Source: Nonlabens sp. Ci31
GTDB lineage: Bacteria > Bacteroidota > Bacteroidia > Flavobacteriales > Flavobacteriaceae
DNA: 64,000 nucleotides
Assembly: GCF_012974865.1 (NCBI RefSeq)
Contig: NZ_CP043633.1
Location: 3,469,501 to 3,533,500, forward strand
Direction of reading: 5' to 3'
The stretch's first letter is position 1, and the number at the start of each line of letters is the position of its first letter. The notes beneath the pieces were generated by a model, which saw only the letters and a list, made by a program, of their open reading frames with translations, was not told where the DNA came from and searched no databases. Made by a program: the position numbers and the translations under genes. Of this stretch, positions 35,559-44,131 are shown one piece after another.

Positions 35559-35843
35559 TTTGTCCAATTGAGGGAACCCGTAAGTTATTTTATATATAGT
35601 TTCCTATGTTTATATCAATACTTAGTCGCAAGGCTATTTCCTTAGGGGGGAAACTGAGCACATACTTTTACAGTATGTGCTTTTGTGTTTTTATAGCTTG
35701 CGCTTTCCTGCTGGCAGCCCTAGCGAGAAAGCGGAATAAAATCAAATCACTTCAATAATAGTATACCTCAACACTATGCCACGGCTTCAAGCTCAAGACA
35801 CTAGGCTATTAGGTTGGAGTAGTCATCAACTTTCTTTTTCATC
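35175..35843 (+). repeat. 669-bp direct repeat, copy 2
   Basis: Second copy of 30043-30711, same orientation, constant offset of 5132 bp. Its left edge is the fusion point in the chimeric frame. Its right edge falls inside the last codons of the dehydrogenase gene (35826-35843 encode D-E-K-E-S-stop). A long-form palindrome copy (35701-35733) and a terminator copy (35657-35681) lie within. Confidence 0.95.
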
Positions 35844-36836
35844 TAGCGGTATCAAGCTGTTTTTAGGATTACTGCCTTCTTGCCAACTACTCAGGTTATC
35901 AACAGTGGTTTGCGCAATATTTGCTAGCGCTTCTTTTGTGGCAAAGGCTTGATGTGGTGTAAGAAGAATGTGATCATGTGTGAGCATTTTCTCTAGATCC
36001 GTATCATGAGGTTTGTTTTGTGACCTGTCATAAAAGAACACACCGCTTTCTTTATCGTATACATCTGTTGCGTAGCCTCCGATGCGTTTTTTTTCTACAT
36101 ACGCCAGAACATCTTTGGTGTGGACAACCGCTCCTCTTGCTACGTTAACCAATAAGGTTTCTTTATGCATCAAATCCAGTTTTGACTTATCTATAAGATG
36201 ATGCGTATCTGAAGTTAATGGGATGCTTAAAATGATTACCGAACATTCTTTACACAAGTTGTCTAAGTGGGTATAGGATACCTGAAACCGTGTTTTTAGA
36301 TCTTCTTTTTCAAAAGGGTCTACAGCCATAATACAACAACCGAATCCGTTTAATATCTGTGCGATAATACTTCCTATTTTCCCTGTTCCAATAACTCCTA
36401 CTGTTTTATTGTGTAGATCAAATCCAATAAGCTTATCAAGGGTGAAGTTGTAGTTTTGAGTTTGTTTTCGCGCAAGCGTCACCTTCCTATTTAATGCTAA
36501 TAACAATGTTATAGCATGCTCTGCAACGGCATATGGAGAGTAATCTGGCGAATTTGCAACTTTAAAATTCAATCGTTTTGCGATTTTAAGATTGATATTA
36601 TCGTGTCCCGCAGAGCGCAGCGTTATGTATTTCACCCCAAAATCCTTGAGCTTTTCCAGAACAATTCCACTGGCATCATCTGCAGAGAAAATAGAGATCG
36701 CTTCAAATCCTAATGCCATCATGGCGGTCTTTGTCGTCAGCCTATCTGAACTGTATTTAAAAGAGTGTACGTCCTTATTTGCTTCTTCTAAAAAAGGAGT
36801 TTCAAAATCTTTTGCAGAGTAAATGAGTGTTTTCAT
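35826..36836 (-). CDS. ldhA: D-2-hydroxyacid dehydrogenase (D-lactate dehydrogenase type)
   Basis: 336 residues. NAD-binding GxGxxG is at 150-155 (GVIGTGKIGSI), catalytic Arg234 in NVARGAVVHT, Glu263 in YDKESGVFFYD, and His295 in LLTPHQAFAT. The sequence is close to fermentative D-lactate dehydrogenases, which reduce pyruvate with NADH; other 2-hydroxyacids are possible. It starts 2 bp after the lipoprotein gene 36839 (same operon). Its last five codons and stop come from the duplicated segment, so the original C-terminus was replaced. Confidence 0.85.
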   Translation of the reverse strand: MKTLIYSAKDFETPFLEEANKDVHSFKYSSDRLTTKTAMMALGFEAISIFSADDASGIVLEKLKDFGVKYITLRSAGHDNINLKIAKRLNFKVANSPDYSPYAVAEHAITLLLALNRKVTLARKQTQNYNFTLDKLIGFDLHNKTVGVIGTGKIGSIIAQILNGFGCCIMAVDPFEKEDLKTRFQVSYTHLDNLCKECSVIILSIPLTSDTHHLIDKSKLDLMHKETLLVNVARGAVVHTKDVLAYVEKKRIGGYATDVYDKESGVFFYDRSQNKPHDTDLEKMLTHDHILLTPHQAFATKEALANIAQTTVDNLSSWQEGSNPKNSLIPLDEKES

Positions 36837-36838
36837 AA

Positions 36839-37489
36839 TTAAAATTTAGAGCTGCTGATTAGCAGATTTTGTTCTTCTAGAGTCCATAAAAGCATTTTTA
36901 TATATTCTTTAATAGCCTTTTTATCAGAATCTAATTTGGTCACATCTATTGATGCTCGCCATATCACCTGTCGCTCTTTCTCTGGACAGATACAATAGAG
37001 CACACTTTGTGCATGATAGACAACATATTTCTCTATTTTACCTTCTTGATTGTACACCTCTTGGCTGAAATAATCGTCAGTTCCAAAATTTTCAAACGTT
37101 CTATTTAAGTTGCGGTAACTTTGCACCAAGCTTACCTTGTCCTCAGCTCCTACTACTTTAGAAACTAATACAGCATCATAACCTTGTATAAGCAGTTGAC
37201 TTTCTAAGTCTACCAACTCTTCTTCCGCATAGGGTCTTTTGGTTTCCTGATCATCAAAAAACGCATCGCTATTAAACGCATTTACACCTTTTTCTTTAAG
37301 GTCACTTACGAGTTTATTTTCAAAAAAACTTCTGCTTTCTGTATCATTTGATATCGCAAGCACAAGTAGTTTTTGTGCTTGAAAGGAATCTATATCTGGA
37401 TTTTTCCAGTTTTCTACTAGCTCCGAATCTGAGCAACTAAATAATAAAAAGCAGGACCATACTGCAACATATAGGAATCGGTTTTTCAT
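36839..37489 (-). CDS. Lipoprotein of unknown function
   Basis: 216 residues with lipobox LLFSC (Cys19). The mature part starts SELVENWKNPDIDSFQAQKLLVLAISND; two cysteines occur in LYCICPEKERQVIWRASIDVT. I recognise a flavobacterial family of such lipoproteins but no assigned function. It precedes the dehydrogenase by 2 bp. A weak FNR-like sequence (TGATATTGATTA, 37529-37540) lies upstream, but without the spacing seen at the other boxes. Confidence 0.7.
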   Translation of the reverse strand: MKNRFLYVAVWSCFLLFSCSDSELVENWKNPDIDSFQAQKLLVLAISNDTESRSFFENKLVSDLKEKGVNAFNSDAFFDDQETKRPYAEEELVDLESQLLIQGYDAVLVSKVVGAEDKVSLVQSYRNLNRTFENFGTDDYFSQEVYNQEGKIEKYVVYHAQSVLYCICPEKERQVIWRASIDVTKLDSDKKAIKEYIKMLLWTLEEQNLLISSSKF

Positions 37490-37681
37490 TACAAAAATGT
37501 TTGTTTAAAAAAATAAAAATACACACCTTGATATTGATTATTTCTTGCTCTTTTACCATTCCCTATATCATAGAAATAATAAAAGAAGACCAGTTCCTAC
37601 TCCCTTTTAAAATAGGAACTGTCTCCTCACTCATCCCATAGGAGGATTGTATGGCAACTAGGAGGCTCTATTTTTATACAT

Positions 37682-38260
37682 CTACTCATTAGCCTTAGTG
37701 CCACTTATGATACTTGAAATAATTCCTTTTTGATCAGTAAATTCTGATATTAAGATACCTGCCAAATGGATTATAATAAATGCAGTCAGATAGTAAATTC
37801 CTAGCAGGTGGATTTCTTCCATAGGCTCTTTAAATCCTTTGGGACCTAATTCTATGAGTAGTCCAGTGACAAGAGACACCACCACGCAGAGATAAAAAAC
37901 CAAATAAGTCCATTTCTTAAATTTCATTTTTATAGACAGTGCTTGATCCACAGGGTTTTGAAATTTCATTTGTCCAAATGCAGGAATTACAAAGCGAAAA
38001 CTAAATAACCCAACAAGTACATAACCTATGTAAATATGCCAATCCCACATGGGTTGTCTTATTTTTTTTGCAAGAACTATGAGTTGATCCTGAGATAAAT
38101 CCTGCCCAGCACCATTCAAGTACTCCCCTATGATAGCAGCGACATGGTACTTATTCATCCAGGTCAATCGCAAAAAAATCGTGATCAAAAGCAATAAAAA
38201 TGATACCGCTATCGCCCAATGAATGATGCGATACATCTTAGAATATTCTGTTTTTTCCAT
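37682..38260 (-). CDS. Cytochrome b561-type membrane protein
   Basis: 192 residues with four transmembrane helices and candidate heme-ligand histidines in RIIHWAIAVSF (helix 1), WDWHIYIGYVL (helix 2) and EEIHLLGIYYLTAFIIIHLAG (helix 4). This fits the bacterial di-heme b561 family, which moves electrons between the quinone pool and periplasmic partners. An FNR-like promoter lies about 150 bp upstream, leaving a leader of roughly 110 bases, and connects this gene to the USP regulon. Confidence 0.8.
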   Translation of the reverse strand: MEKTEYSKMYRIIHWAIAVSFLLLLITIFLRLTWMNKYHVAAIIGEYLNGAGQDLSQDQLIVLAKKIRQPMWDWHIYIGYVLVGLFSFRFVIPAFGQMKFQNPVDQALSIKMKFKKWTYLVFYLCVVVSLVTGLLIELGPKGFKEPMEEIHLLGIYYLTAFIIIHLAGILISEFTDQKGIISSIISGTKANE

Positions 38261-38375
38261 AATGTTTTATTAGGTATGAAACACCACATACGGATCAGAC
38301 CAAACTGCTATTCCATCTCCCTAGCATTTAATACAGGTAGGATGAGTCTGTGATAATTGATCTTTTTAACTGCCC

Positions 38376-38417
38376 TAAAATTAACGAGTGTAGCCTTTAA
38401 AAAATATGATAAAAATC
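38376..38417 (-). promoter_or_regulatory. FNR-like box and -7 element upstream of cytochrome b561
   Basis: TGATAAAAATCA (38406-38417), 22 bp, then TAATTTTA on the minus strand (38376-38383; 7 of 8). The start codon is about 115 bp further on. Confidence 0.7.
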
Positions 38418-38480
38418 AGTAGTTGGTTGATCGATTATAGGAATGTAAATTCACTGACCATAAAGCGTAAATTTCAATGC

Positions 38481-38725
38481 TTACCACTTCATTAAGTGCT
38501 GGAATAAGTATGCGCCAGTTTTTTTCTTTTTGAGTAATTCGTAAGCCTTATTGTAAATTTCGCTGGTAGGATCCCCTGGTACAATTCGTCTCTAACGATA
38601 TCAAGGATGTGCTGTACATCCTTTTCAGTTGCGCCACTGTGCCTTGGGGACGACCTCCATTTATCCAGAGAAAAAGCTACCTTTTCTCCAGATGATTTTT
38701 CGATGATCATATTAGAACTAGACAA
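38481..38725 (-). pseudogene. ATP-cone domain fragment, frameshifted
   Basis: Starts MSSSNMIIEKSSGEKVAFSLDKWRSSPRHSGATEKDVQHILDIV in the manner of ATP-cone proteins. After DELYQGI the frame shifts; the other frame continues SEIYNKAYELLKKKKTGAYL and stops at 38481. Typical family members are much longer, so this is a truncated and frameshifted remnant. It lies between cytochrome b561 and array B. Confidence 0.7.
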
Positions 38726-38760
38726 TAGTGATAGATAAAGTGGTTTATATGCTTTGTTAT

Positions 38761-38775
38761 GCTTTCGCGAAAGCG
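38761..38775. repeat. Short dispersed palindrome
   Basis: GCTTTCGCGAAAGCG, intergenic, upstream of the ATP-cone remnant. Confidence 0.85.
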
Positions 38776-38865
38776 TAACACCTTACAAAACTATAGGCCG
38801 CAATCCATTGTGGTGAGCATGTCCAAGTATAGCGGTATAAAATCCTGGACATCATAGCTCTTTAA

Positions 38866-39717
38866 CTAATTGCGCAAATCGTGCATCACTAGTAAGGGCA
38901 CTTTACTAAACATACCTAGTTCTTTTACCATAGGTTTTGAAAATATATTAGTGAAAAAGCTGTGTTTTCTATTGATAAAAGCGACCATATCACTGTTGCG
39001 ACTTTCAACAAATCGCTGTACGCCAGCTGCAGCGTCTGAACCACCTATCTGATGCCAACTAAATGACGCTCCTTCAAGACATTCTTCTAGAAGTTTCCTG
39101 TCTTCCTTTTGCTCTTTATCCAACTCCTGGTGTTCACTGACGTGCAAGACGCAAATATGAGCATCTTGAATTTGTGCGAGCGCTACCAGATGTATCAACT
39201 CTCTTCTTTTATAGTGTGTTTTAAAACTAGTAGGAAAAACAATCTCTTTTAAATGTACCACACGTGCATCTTGCGGAATACCCAGAATGGGACAGGTGCG
39301 TAATTCTTCCATAACCCTAACGGTATTACTGCCAAAAAGTCTGTTCTCATAATCACTTGCTCCTTTTGTTCCCATAACCACCAATTCAATGTCTCGCTTT
39401 TCTACCACTGAATTGATAGCACTTAAAGGGTCGTTAAATTGAGAAAGGGTGGTATAGCTGTGTTTATGGTTTTTTTCTCTAAAATCAAGCATATCCATAA
39501 GCTTAGAAAGTCCTTCTTCTGACTTTATTTTTGCCGTATCATAGGAAAGAGTTCCAGGCTCTGACACCATCATCTCACTGGTGCTGTATGCGGTTGATCC
39601 ATGAGCGTTAAGCAAGTAAAAATCGCATTCTTGGTCTTTAAAAAGATCTGCAACATAAGTGATGGCGTTCCATGCATTTTTTGAAAAATCTGTTGGAATG
39701 AGGATTTTCTTTTTCAT
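38866..39717 (-). CDS. Universal stress protein, two USP domains (array B)
   Basis: 283 residues from ATG 39717 (KKKILIPTDFSKNAWNAI); the frame extends 8 codons upstream. First-domain nucleotide motif GTKG...GSNT (about 116-131); second domain degenerate, ending VPLLVMHDLRN. Paralogue of 30840. A separate unit with an FNR-like promoter. Confidence 0.9.
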   Translation of the reverse strand: MKKKILIPTDFSKNAWNAITYVADLFKDQECDFYLLNAHGSTAYSTSEMMVSEPGTLSYDTAKIKSEEGLSKLMDMLDFREKNHKHSYTTLSQFNDPLSAINSVVEKRDIELVVMGTKGASDYENRLFGSNTVRVMEELRTCPILGIPQDARVVHLKEIVFPTSFKTHYKRRELIHLVALAQIQDAHICVLHVSEHQELDKEQKEDRKLLEECLEGASFSWHQIGGSDAAAGVQRFVESRNSDMVAFINRKHSFFTNIFSKPMVKELGMFSKVPLLVMHDLRN

Positions 39718-39740
39718 TGTTAAGACTTTTGATTGAGACA

Positions 39741-39783
39741 TAAAATTAATCCCCCCATAAGTAGTTTACTATGATATTTATCA
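39741..39783 (-). promoter_or_regulatory. FNR-like box and -7 element upstream of USP 38866
   Basis: TGATATTTATCA (39772-39783), 23 bp, TAATTTTA on the minus strand (39741-39748; 7 of 8). The box is identical in sequence to that at 31745. Its TCA end doubles as the stop codon of the USP gene at 39781. Confidence 0.8.
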
Positions 39784-40629
39784 GATGCTATCTGGCAGTA
39801 TCAGAAGAGGTAGATCCAAATGAAAACTGGCTTTTTCTACAAATGACGTTTTGAGAATGCTCTTTAAAAAGCTGTACTTGTGGTACCTGAGTACCAATAA
39901 ATTAATATGGTGACTCTTACAGAATTCAGTAAGCGTTTCTTCCATTTCTTTATCACTAGAGATCCAGTGCGTGGTATAAGCTACATCTTGCAATCTGTTT
40001 TTAAGATTTGTGTAATGAAGTTCCACCCCTGCAGCCGCCTTAGATGGATGGTAAACATGTGCCAAATGAAAATTTGACTGTTGTTCCTTTACTATATTTT
40101 TTAGAAAAGCAAACTCATTTTCTTGATAATCAGTTTTTAGGTCTGTTGCATAAACGATATTTTTAGGCAACTTAAAGTCTGACTTTTCAGGTATTAAAAA
40201 CAGCGGAATAGGATGTATATTTTTAATAACACTTACGGCCTGACTTCCCATAAAAACTTCTTTTAAGCCAGAGGCTCCTTTAGTCCCCATAACTACAAAG
40301 TCCACATCCATATTATCGATTAAATCATTGATAATATCATTCAATGCTAATGCGCCATAAAACAATTCAACCTCAAGAGCTGTTCCTTCGCAATCCCTTA
40401 TAATTTTATGTTTTACAACTTCTAGCTGATCATAAATCTTAGCCCTTATTTCATTTGCAATAACATCATTTACACTGTTATCCAATCTGCTTAAGGCTTC
40501 TGAAAGTTGGTCTCCATAGGAGTGAACTAATGAAATTTTACAAACTTCACTAGAAATTAATCTCGATGCATAAAATAAAGCGTTATAGGCGTTATCTGAG
40601 AAGTCGGTAGGTACAATTATAGATGCCAT
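39781..40629 (-). CDS. Universal stress protein, two USP domains (array B)
   Basis: 282 residues; ASIIVPTDFSDNAYNALFYASRL at the start, motif GTKGASGLKEVFMGSQ near 115-130. The second domain ends PLLILPDSI. No counterpart exists in array A. Own promoter with an FNR-like box at 40678-40689. Confidence 0.9.
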   Translation of the reverse strand: MASIIVPTDFSDNAYNALFYASRLISSEVCKISLVHSYGDQLSEALSRLDNSVNDVIANEIRAKIYDQLEVVKHKIIRDCEGTALEVELFYGALALNDIINDLIDNMDVDFVVMGTKGASGLKEVFMGSQAVSVIKNIHPIPLFLIPEKSDFKLPKNIVYATDLKTDYQENEFAFLKNIVKEQQSNFHLAHVYHPSKAAAGVELHYTNLKNRLQDVAYTTHWISSDKEMEETLTEFCKSHHINLLVLRYHKYSFLKSILKTSFVEKASFHLDLPLLILPDSI

Positions 40630-40647
40630 AATAGTTGTTTTAAGAGT

Positions 40648-40689
40648 TAAAGCTATACACTGCTATTTTCATTTTATTGATAATCATCA
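40648..40689 (-). promoter_or_regulatory. FNR-like box and -7 element upstream of USP 39781
   Basis: TGAT-AATC-ATCA (40678-40689), 22 bp, TAGCTTTA on the minus strand (40648-40655; 7 of 8). The TCA end is the stop codon of the USP gene at 40687. Confidence 0.75.
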
Positions 40690-41532
40690 GTTAGGAGTAG
40701 GTAGTATTAAAAATGGTAACGAAGTGTGAAAAGTGATGTTTCTAACGATGGATTTCCCCATCAAACGATCAAAGAAATTCAAAGGATAGTCGATTAAAAC
40801 CATTATGTCAATTTCTAAGTCTTCCTCAAATACATGAATGCAATTCTCTAAGGAAGAAAACTTAGGAATGACATGAAAACTACACGGAATATCTTTTAGT
40901 ATGGTTTTTAAATGCTGTAAGTGATTTTCTTCTAAAGTACTCAAGTCTGGATTGCTATAAACTTGAACGAGATGTAAAGTTGCCCCCCATATTTTTGTGA
41001 GTAGCAGTAAGGGCTGCAACACTGCTTTGCTATAACTTTCCTTAAAATCTGTTTCTAACCCTACTTTTTCCAGAGTTTTAAAACTTGCATTTTCTGGTAT
41101 AATAAGGATAGGTATTTCTTGTTGTAAAGAGACTACGCTATAGGTAACACTGCCTAGAAATATTTCTTTAAGTCCAGTAGAGCCTTTACTTCCCATAATG
41201 ATGTAGTCGCATGCTCCCTTTTCAAAAGCAGCTATGCCTTCCGTGAGATGTCCTTCATAAGCCTCCACTGCATACTGATGGAATTCTGGCTGGCTTGTTT
41301 GAAGAATTTGAGATTGAAGAGCGTTTAATTGATGAACAGACTTTAGCTTCCAGTCTTGATAGATGGACGCTAATCGTTGTGGACTTATATTCCCCAGCAT
41401 CTGAAGGACAGTGGGCTCATAAGCATGAAATAAAGTAAACTCTACCGCTACTTTTGAAAACAGCTGTTGCGCATAAGACAATGCGTTATAGGAGTGTGTA
41501 CTAAAATCTGTAGGTAGAAGAACTCGTAACAT
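40687..41532 (-). CDS. Universal stress protein, two USP domains (array B)
   Basis: 281 residues, LRVLLPTDFSTHSYNALSYAQQLF at the start, motif GSKGSTGLKEIFLGSV near 114-129. Paralogue of 31754. Last gene of the three-gene unit 42401-41535-40687, with 2 bp to the preceding gene. Confidence 0.9.
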   Translation of the reverse strand: MLRVLLPTDFSTHSYNALSYAQQLFSKVAVEFTLFHAYEPTVLQMLGNISPQRLASIYQDWKLKSVHQLNALQSQILQTSQPEFHQYAVEAYEGHLTEGIAAFEKGACDYIIMGSKGSTGLKEIFLGSVTYSVVSLQQEIPILIIPENASFKTLEKVGLETDFKESYSKAVLQPLLLLTKIWGATLHLVQVYSNPDLSTLEENHLQHLKTILKDIPCSFHVIPKFSSLENCIHVFEEDLEIDIMVLIDYPLNFFDRLMGKSIVRNITFHTSLPFLILPTPN

Positions 41533-41534
41533 GA

Positions 41535-42389
41535 TTATTCTGTTTTATAATGTGGCAGAATCAAGAAAGGAACGTCAGAATAATGAACGATCTTTTGTAC
41601 CACTGGTGTAAAAAGTAAGTTCTCAAAAAAGTTGTGTTTGTTATGTACCAGTACCAGTAATTCTATACTGTGTTTAGATTGAAATTCTTCCATCGCATCT
41701 AATACTTCCACTCCTTTTACAATTTGTGTGATAGGAGCATCTCGTTTAAAATGGGCTTCTAGGGCTTGTTGATTTTTGACTTGTTGCTCTGTAAGGCGTA
41801 CCCCTTGAAAGATATTTAAGAAGATCAACCTAGAGCTGTTTTTTGAACACAGCTCTTCTAATAGAGCCAACCCCTTTTGATTAGTGTCTGTTTTAAAATC
41901 TGTTGTGAAGAGTATGTCCTTGGGCTTCTTATAAGAATAACCAGCTGGCACTCCTATTACAGGGATTTTTGCATCCTTTATGACATGCATGGTTTGAGAT
42001 CCTATAAAGACTTCTTTTAATCCTGAAGCCCCATTAGTACCCATAATTATAAGATCAATCGCATAGTCTTCTACGAGCTCTTCCACCTCAGCATTCAACA
42101 TATTGAAGGAAGAAACTCCTTGAAAAATGTGCTTGGTATCGGGGTACTTTGAAGCAACTTTATCTATTATTTTTTGCACCCTTTTTTCTGAGGTCGTTTT
42201 GAATATTTCTCCTATATCCATGTTAAGAGCAGGATCCATTCCATAGGCAGTCGCAGAATATAAGGCTACAGGTTCATAAGTGTTGAGCACATAAAAAGTA
42301 CAATCTTCCTCCTTAAATAGCTGGACAGCATATTCAATAGCATGGAGAGAAGTTTTAGAAAAGTCGGTAGGTAACAAGATGTTTTTCAT
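41535..42389 (-). CDS. Universal stress protein, two USP domains (array B)
   Basis: 284 residues, KNILLPTDFSKTSLHAIEYAVQLF at the start, motif GTNGASGLKEVFIGSQ near 117-132. Paralogue of 32601, same length. The second domain keeps NFFENLLFTPVVQKIVHYSDVPFLILP. It stands 11 bp after 42401. Confidence 0.9.
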   Translation of the reverse strand: MKNILLPTDFSKTSLHAIEYAVQLFKEEDCTFYVLNTYEPVALYSATAYGMDPALNMDIGEIFKTTSEKRVQKIIDKVASKYPDTKHIFQGVSSFNMLNAEVEELVEDYAIDLIIMGTNGASGLKEVFIGSQTMHVIKDAKIPVIGVPAGYSYKKPKDILFTTDFKTDTNQKGLALLEELCSKNSSRLIFLNIFQGVRLTEQQVKNQQALEAHFKRDAPITQIVKGVEVLDAMEEFQSKHSIELLVLVHNKHNFFENLLFTPVVQKIVHYSDVPFLILPHYKTE

Positions 42390-42400
42390 ATTGGAGCGTT

Positions 42401-43198
42401 TTATCTAGGTAGATTTTGAAGTATCAAAAATGGAATTTTTAAATTCAGGCTTAAAGAATCTATAGTTGGTAATTGTATAAAAGACTCCAGAAAAGAATGC
42501 TTTGAATTTACGAGTACCAGTAAATCAATATCATTTTGAGTGATGATGTTATTAATGACCGTAGTAGGAACTCCTAGATCTTGACGCTTGTATTTTATTT
42601 CGCTTTCGCGAAAGCGAGACTCCCACAAAGCTTTCATTTCTTGTTGTCGTTGGGATAAAGTATCGAACTTTGCGATATGAAGTAAATTCAACACCGAACC
42701 ATGGTTGTAAGCAATACTACTTAAAAGATCCAGCTCTCTATTTTTAAAAGGAATCAATAGTTCTGAAGGAAATAATATTCGGTCTGGACTTTTAAACTCC
42801 AACTCTAATGGAATGGCTAGTACAGGACATTTTACCTTTTTAATCACTTTTAAGGTATTGCTGCCAAAGCTCATCTTGCGGTCTGCTGTCCTACCTTGTG
42901 TTCCCATAACTACCAAGTCGGCGTTTTGAACATCTACAAGGTTGTCCAATTGGGTCATTAAGTTTCCATAAATCACTTGAGTGTCAAAATGATGAAGCGG
43001 GTTAAAAGTTAAATACTCCACGCGTTCCAGTAGATGATCCAATTGTTCTTCAAATTCTTTTGATTGATGGTTTTCTTTAGTTTCACAAGTATGGACTATA
43101 AAAAAGGTGGCCTCTTCATTATTGAAATACTGTATAGCACAAGTTAAAGCGTTAAAAGCATTCTCTGAAAAATCGGTAGGGATGATTATAACTCTCAT
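42401..43198 (-). CDS. Universal stress protein, two USP domains (array B)
   Basis: 265 residues from ATG 43198 (RVIIIPTDFSENAFNALTC), motif GTQGRTADRKMSFGSN. Intact paralogue of the pseudogene at 33467. A dispersed palindrome at 42601 codes for S-R-F-R-E-S; the paralogue has Y-R-F-R-E-R at the same place without the palindrome and without a length change. First gene of a three-gene unit behind the FNR-like promoter at 43254. Confidence 0.9.
   Translation of the reverse strand: MRVIIIPTDFSENAFNALTCAIQYFNNEEATFFIVHTCETKENHQSKEFEEQLDHLLERVEYLTFNPLHHFDTQVIYGNLMTQLDNLVDVQNADLVVMGTQGRTADRKMSFGSNTLKVIKKVKCPVLAIPLELEFKSPDRILFPSELLIPFKNRELDLLSSIAYNHGSVLNLLHIAKFDTLSQRQQEMKALWESRFRESEIKYKRQDLGVPTTVINNIITQNDIDLLVLVNSKHSFLESFIQLPTIDSLSLNLKIPFLILQNLPR
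42601..42616. repeat. Dispersed palindrome within USP 42401
   Basis: A perfect 16-bp CGCTTTCGCGAAAGCG; minus-strand reading R-F-R-E-S, the third possible reading frame of this palindrome. Confidence 0.85.
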
Positions 43199-43222
43199 AG
43201 TAAGATTGGATTTATATGATTC

Positions 43223-43265
43223 CAAAACTATAGGCAATCCCAATTTAAAACTATGATTTTAATCA
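43223..43265 (-). promoter_or_regulatory. FNR-like box and -7 element upstream of the USP operon of array B
   Basis: TGAT-TTTA-ATCA (43254-43265), 23 bp, then a perfect TAGTTTTG on the minus strand (43223-43230). The box centre is about 61 bp from ATG 43198. Confidence 0.8.
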
Positions 43266-43304
43266 GTTCTGGGTGACATCATTTACTATTTGAATGAAAG
43301 GGAG

Positions 43305-44111
43305 TTATTCATGAATGATCAAAAAGGGAACTTTTTTATGGTAATCAAAACCTCCGCCTCGAGTTTTTGAGAATAGTATATGTTCTAAAAGATTGATGTT
43401 TTTTGCAAATAAAATGACCAAGTCTACTTGATTCCTATTGATATAGAATTGTAATGCTTCATTCATAGTTTTATCGATGACAAAATGAAAACTATGTGAA
43501 AGATCACCCAAGGTATTTTGCAAAAATAACTTATTGTTGTCTTGAGTTTCTGTTAAGGCATGGCTGTGTTTATGAAGTTGTAAAATATGGAGATGACTTT
43601 GATTATCCTTGACAAATTGTACTAAAGTATTTGTTGAACGCGCCCGATGTATAAAGTTAAAATCAGATAAGAGTACTATTTCTTTGGCCTGTTTGCATTT
43701 AAAATCCAGTGGCACCATGAGAACTGGGCATTTTACTCTAGTAATGATATCCTTAGCTGGATTTGCCTTTATACCTTTATAACAAGCAGGAGAGCATCCA
43801 GCATTTAGTGCTATTAAATCTATATCATACTCCACAACGGCTTCTTTAATATTTCCTATAAAGCTTCCTTTCCAAGGTAATGAAATGATTTTTTGATTAG
43901 GAGCCAAAAGCCCTTCAAGATCTTTTAGCTGTATTTTTAAATCTCTTTCTTTAAGCTCCCGTTGAGTAACATGGGCATCTATTTTAAGGTCTACAGCAGC
44001 TGAATAGATGAGGTAAAAACGCATTCCTGCCTTTAAGTACATGGATAGTACACAGCTAACGACCTTCCATGAAGGACTTGTGAAATCTATAGGAATAAGG
44101 ACATGCTTCAT
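43305..44111 (-). CDS. Divergent universal stress protein lacking the nucleotide motif
   Basis: 268 residues from ATG 44111 (KHVLIPIDFTSPSWKVVSCVL). USP fold, but the expected G-2x-G-9x-GS motif is replaced by LNAGCSPACYKGIKANPAKD, so ATP binding is unlikely. The second domain (VKEIVLLSDFNFIHRARSTN, LLEHILFSKTRGGG) is also divergent. No counterpart in array A. Own FNR-like promoter at 44163. Confidence 0.8.
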   Translation of the reverse strand: MKHVLIPIDFTSPSWKVVSCVLSMYLKAGMRFYLIYSAAVDLKIDAHVTQRELKERDLKIQLKDLEGLLAPNQKIISLPWKGSFIGNIKEAVVEYDIDLIALNAGCSPACYKGIKANPAKDIITRVKCPVLMVPLDFKCKQAKEIVLLSDFNFIHRARSTNTLVQFVKDNQSHLHILQLHKHSHALTETQDNNKLFLQNTLGDLSHSFHFVIDKTMNEALQFYINRNQVDLVILFAKNINLLEHILFSKTRGGGFDYHKKVPFLIIHE

Positions 44112-44131
44112 TGCAAACACAGTTTTAAACA

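Noticed and set aside
37529..37540. Possible tenth FNR-like box TGATATTGATTA upstream of the lipoprotein/dehydrogenase operon
   Set aside because: One arm is mismatched and no -7 box stands 22-23 bp downstream.
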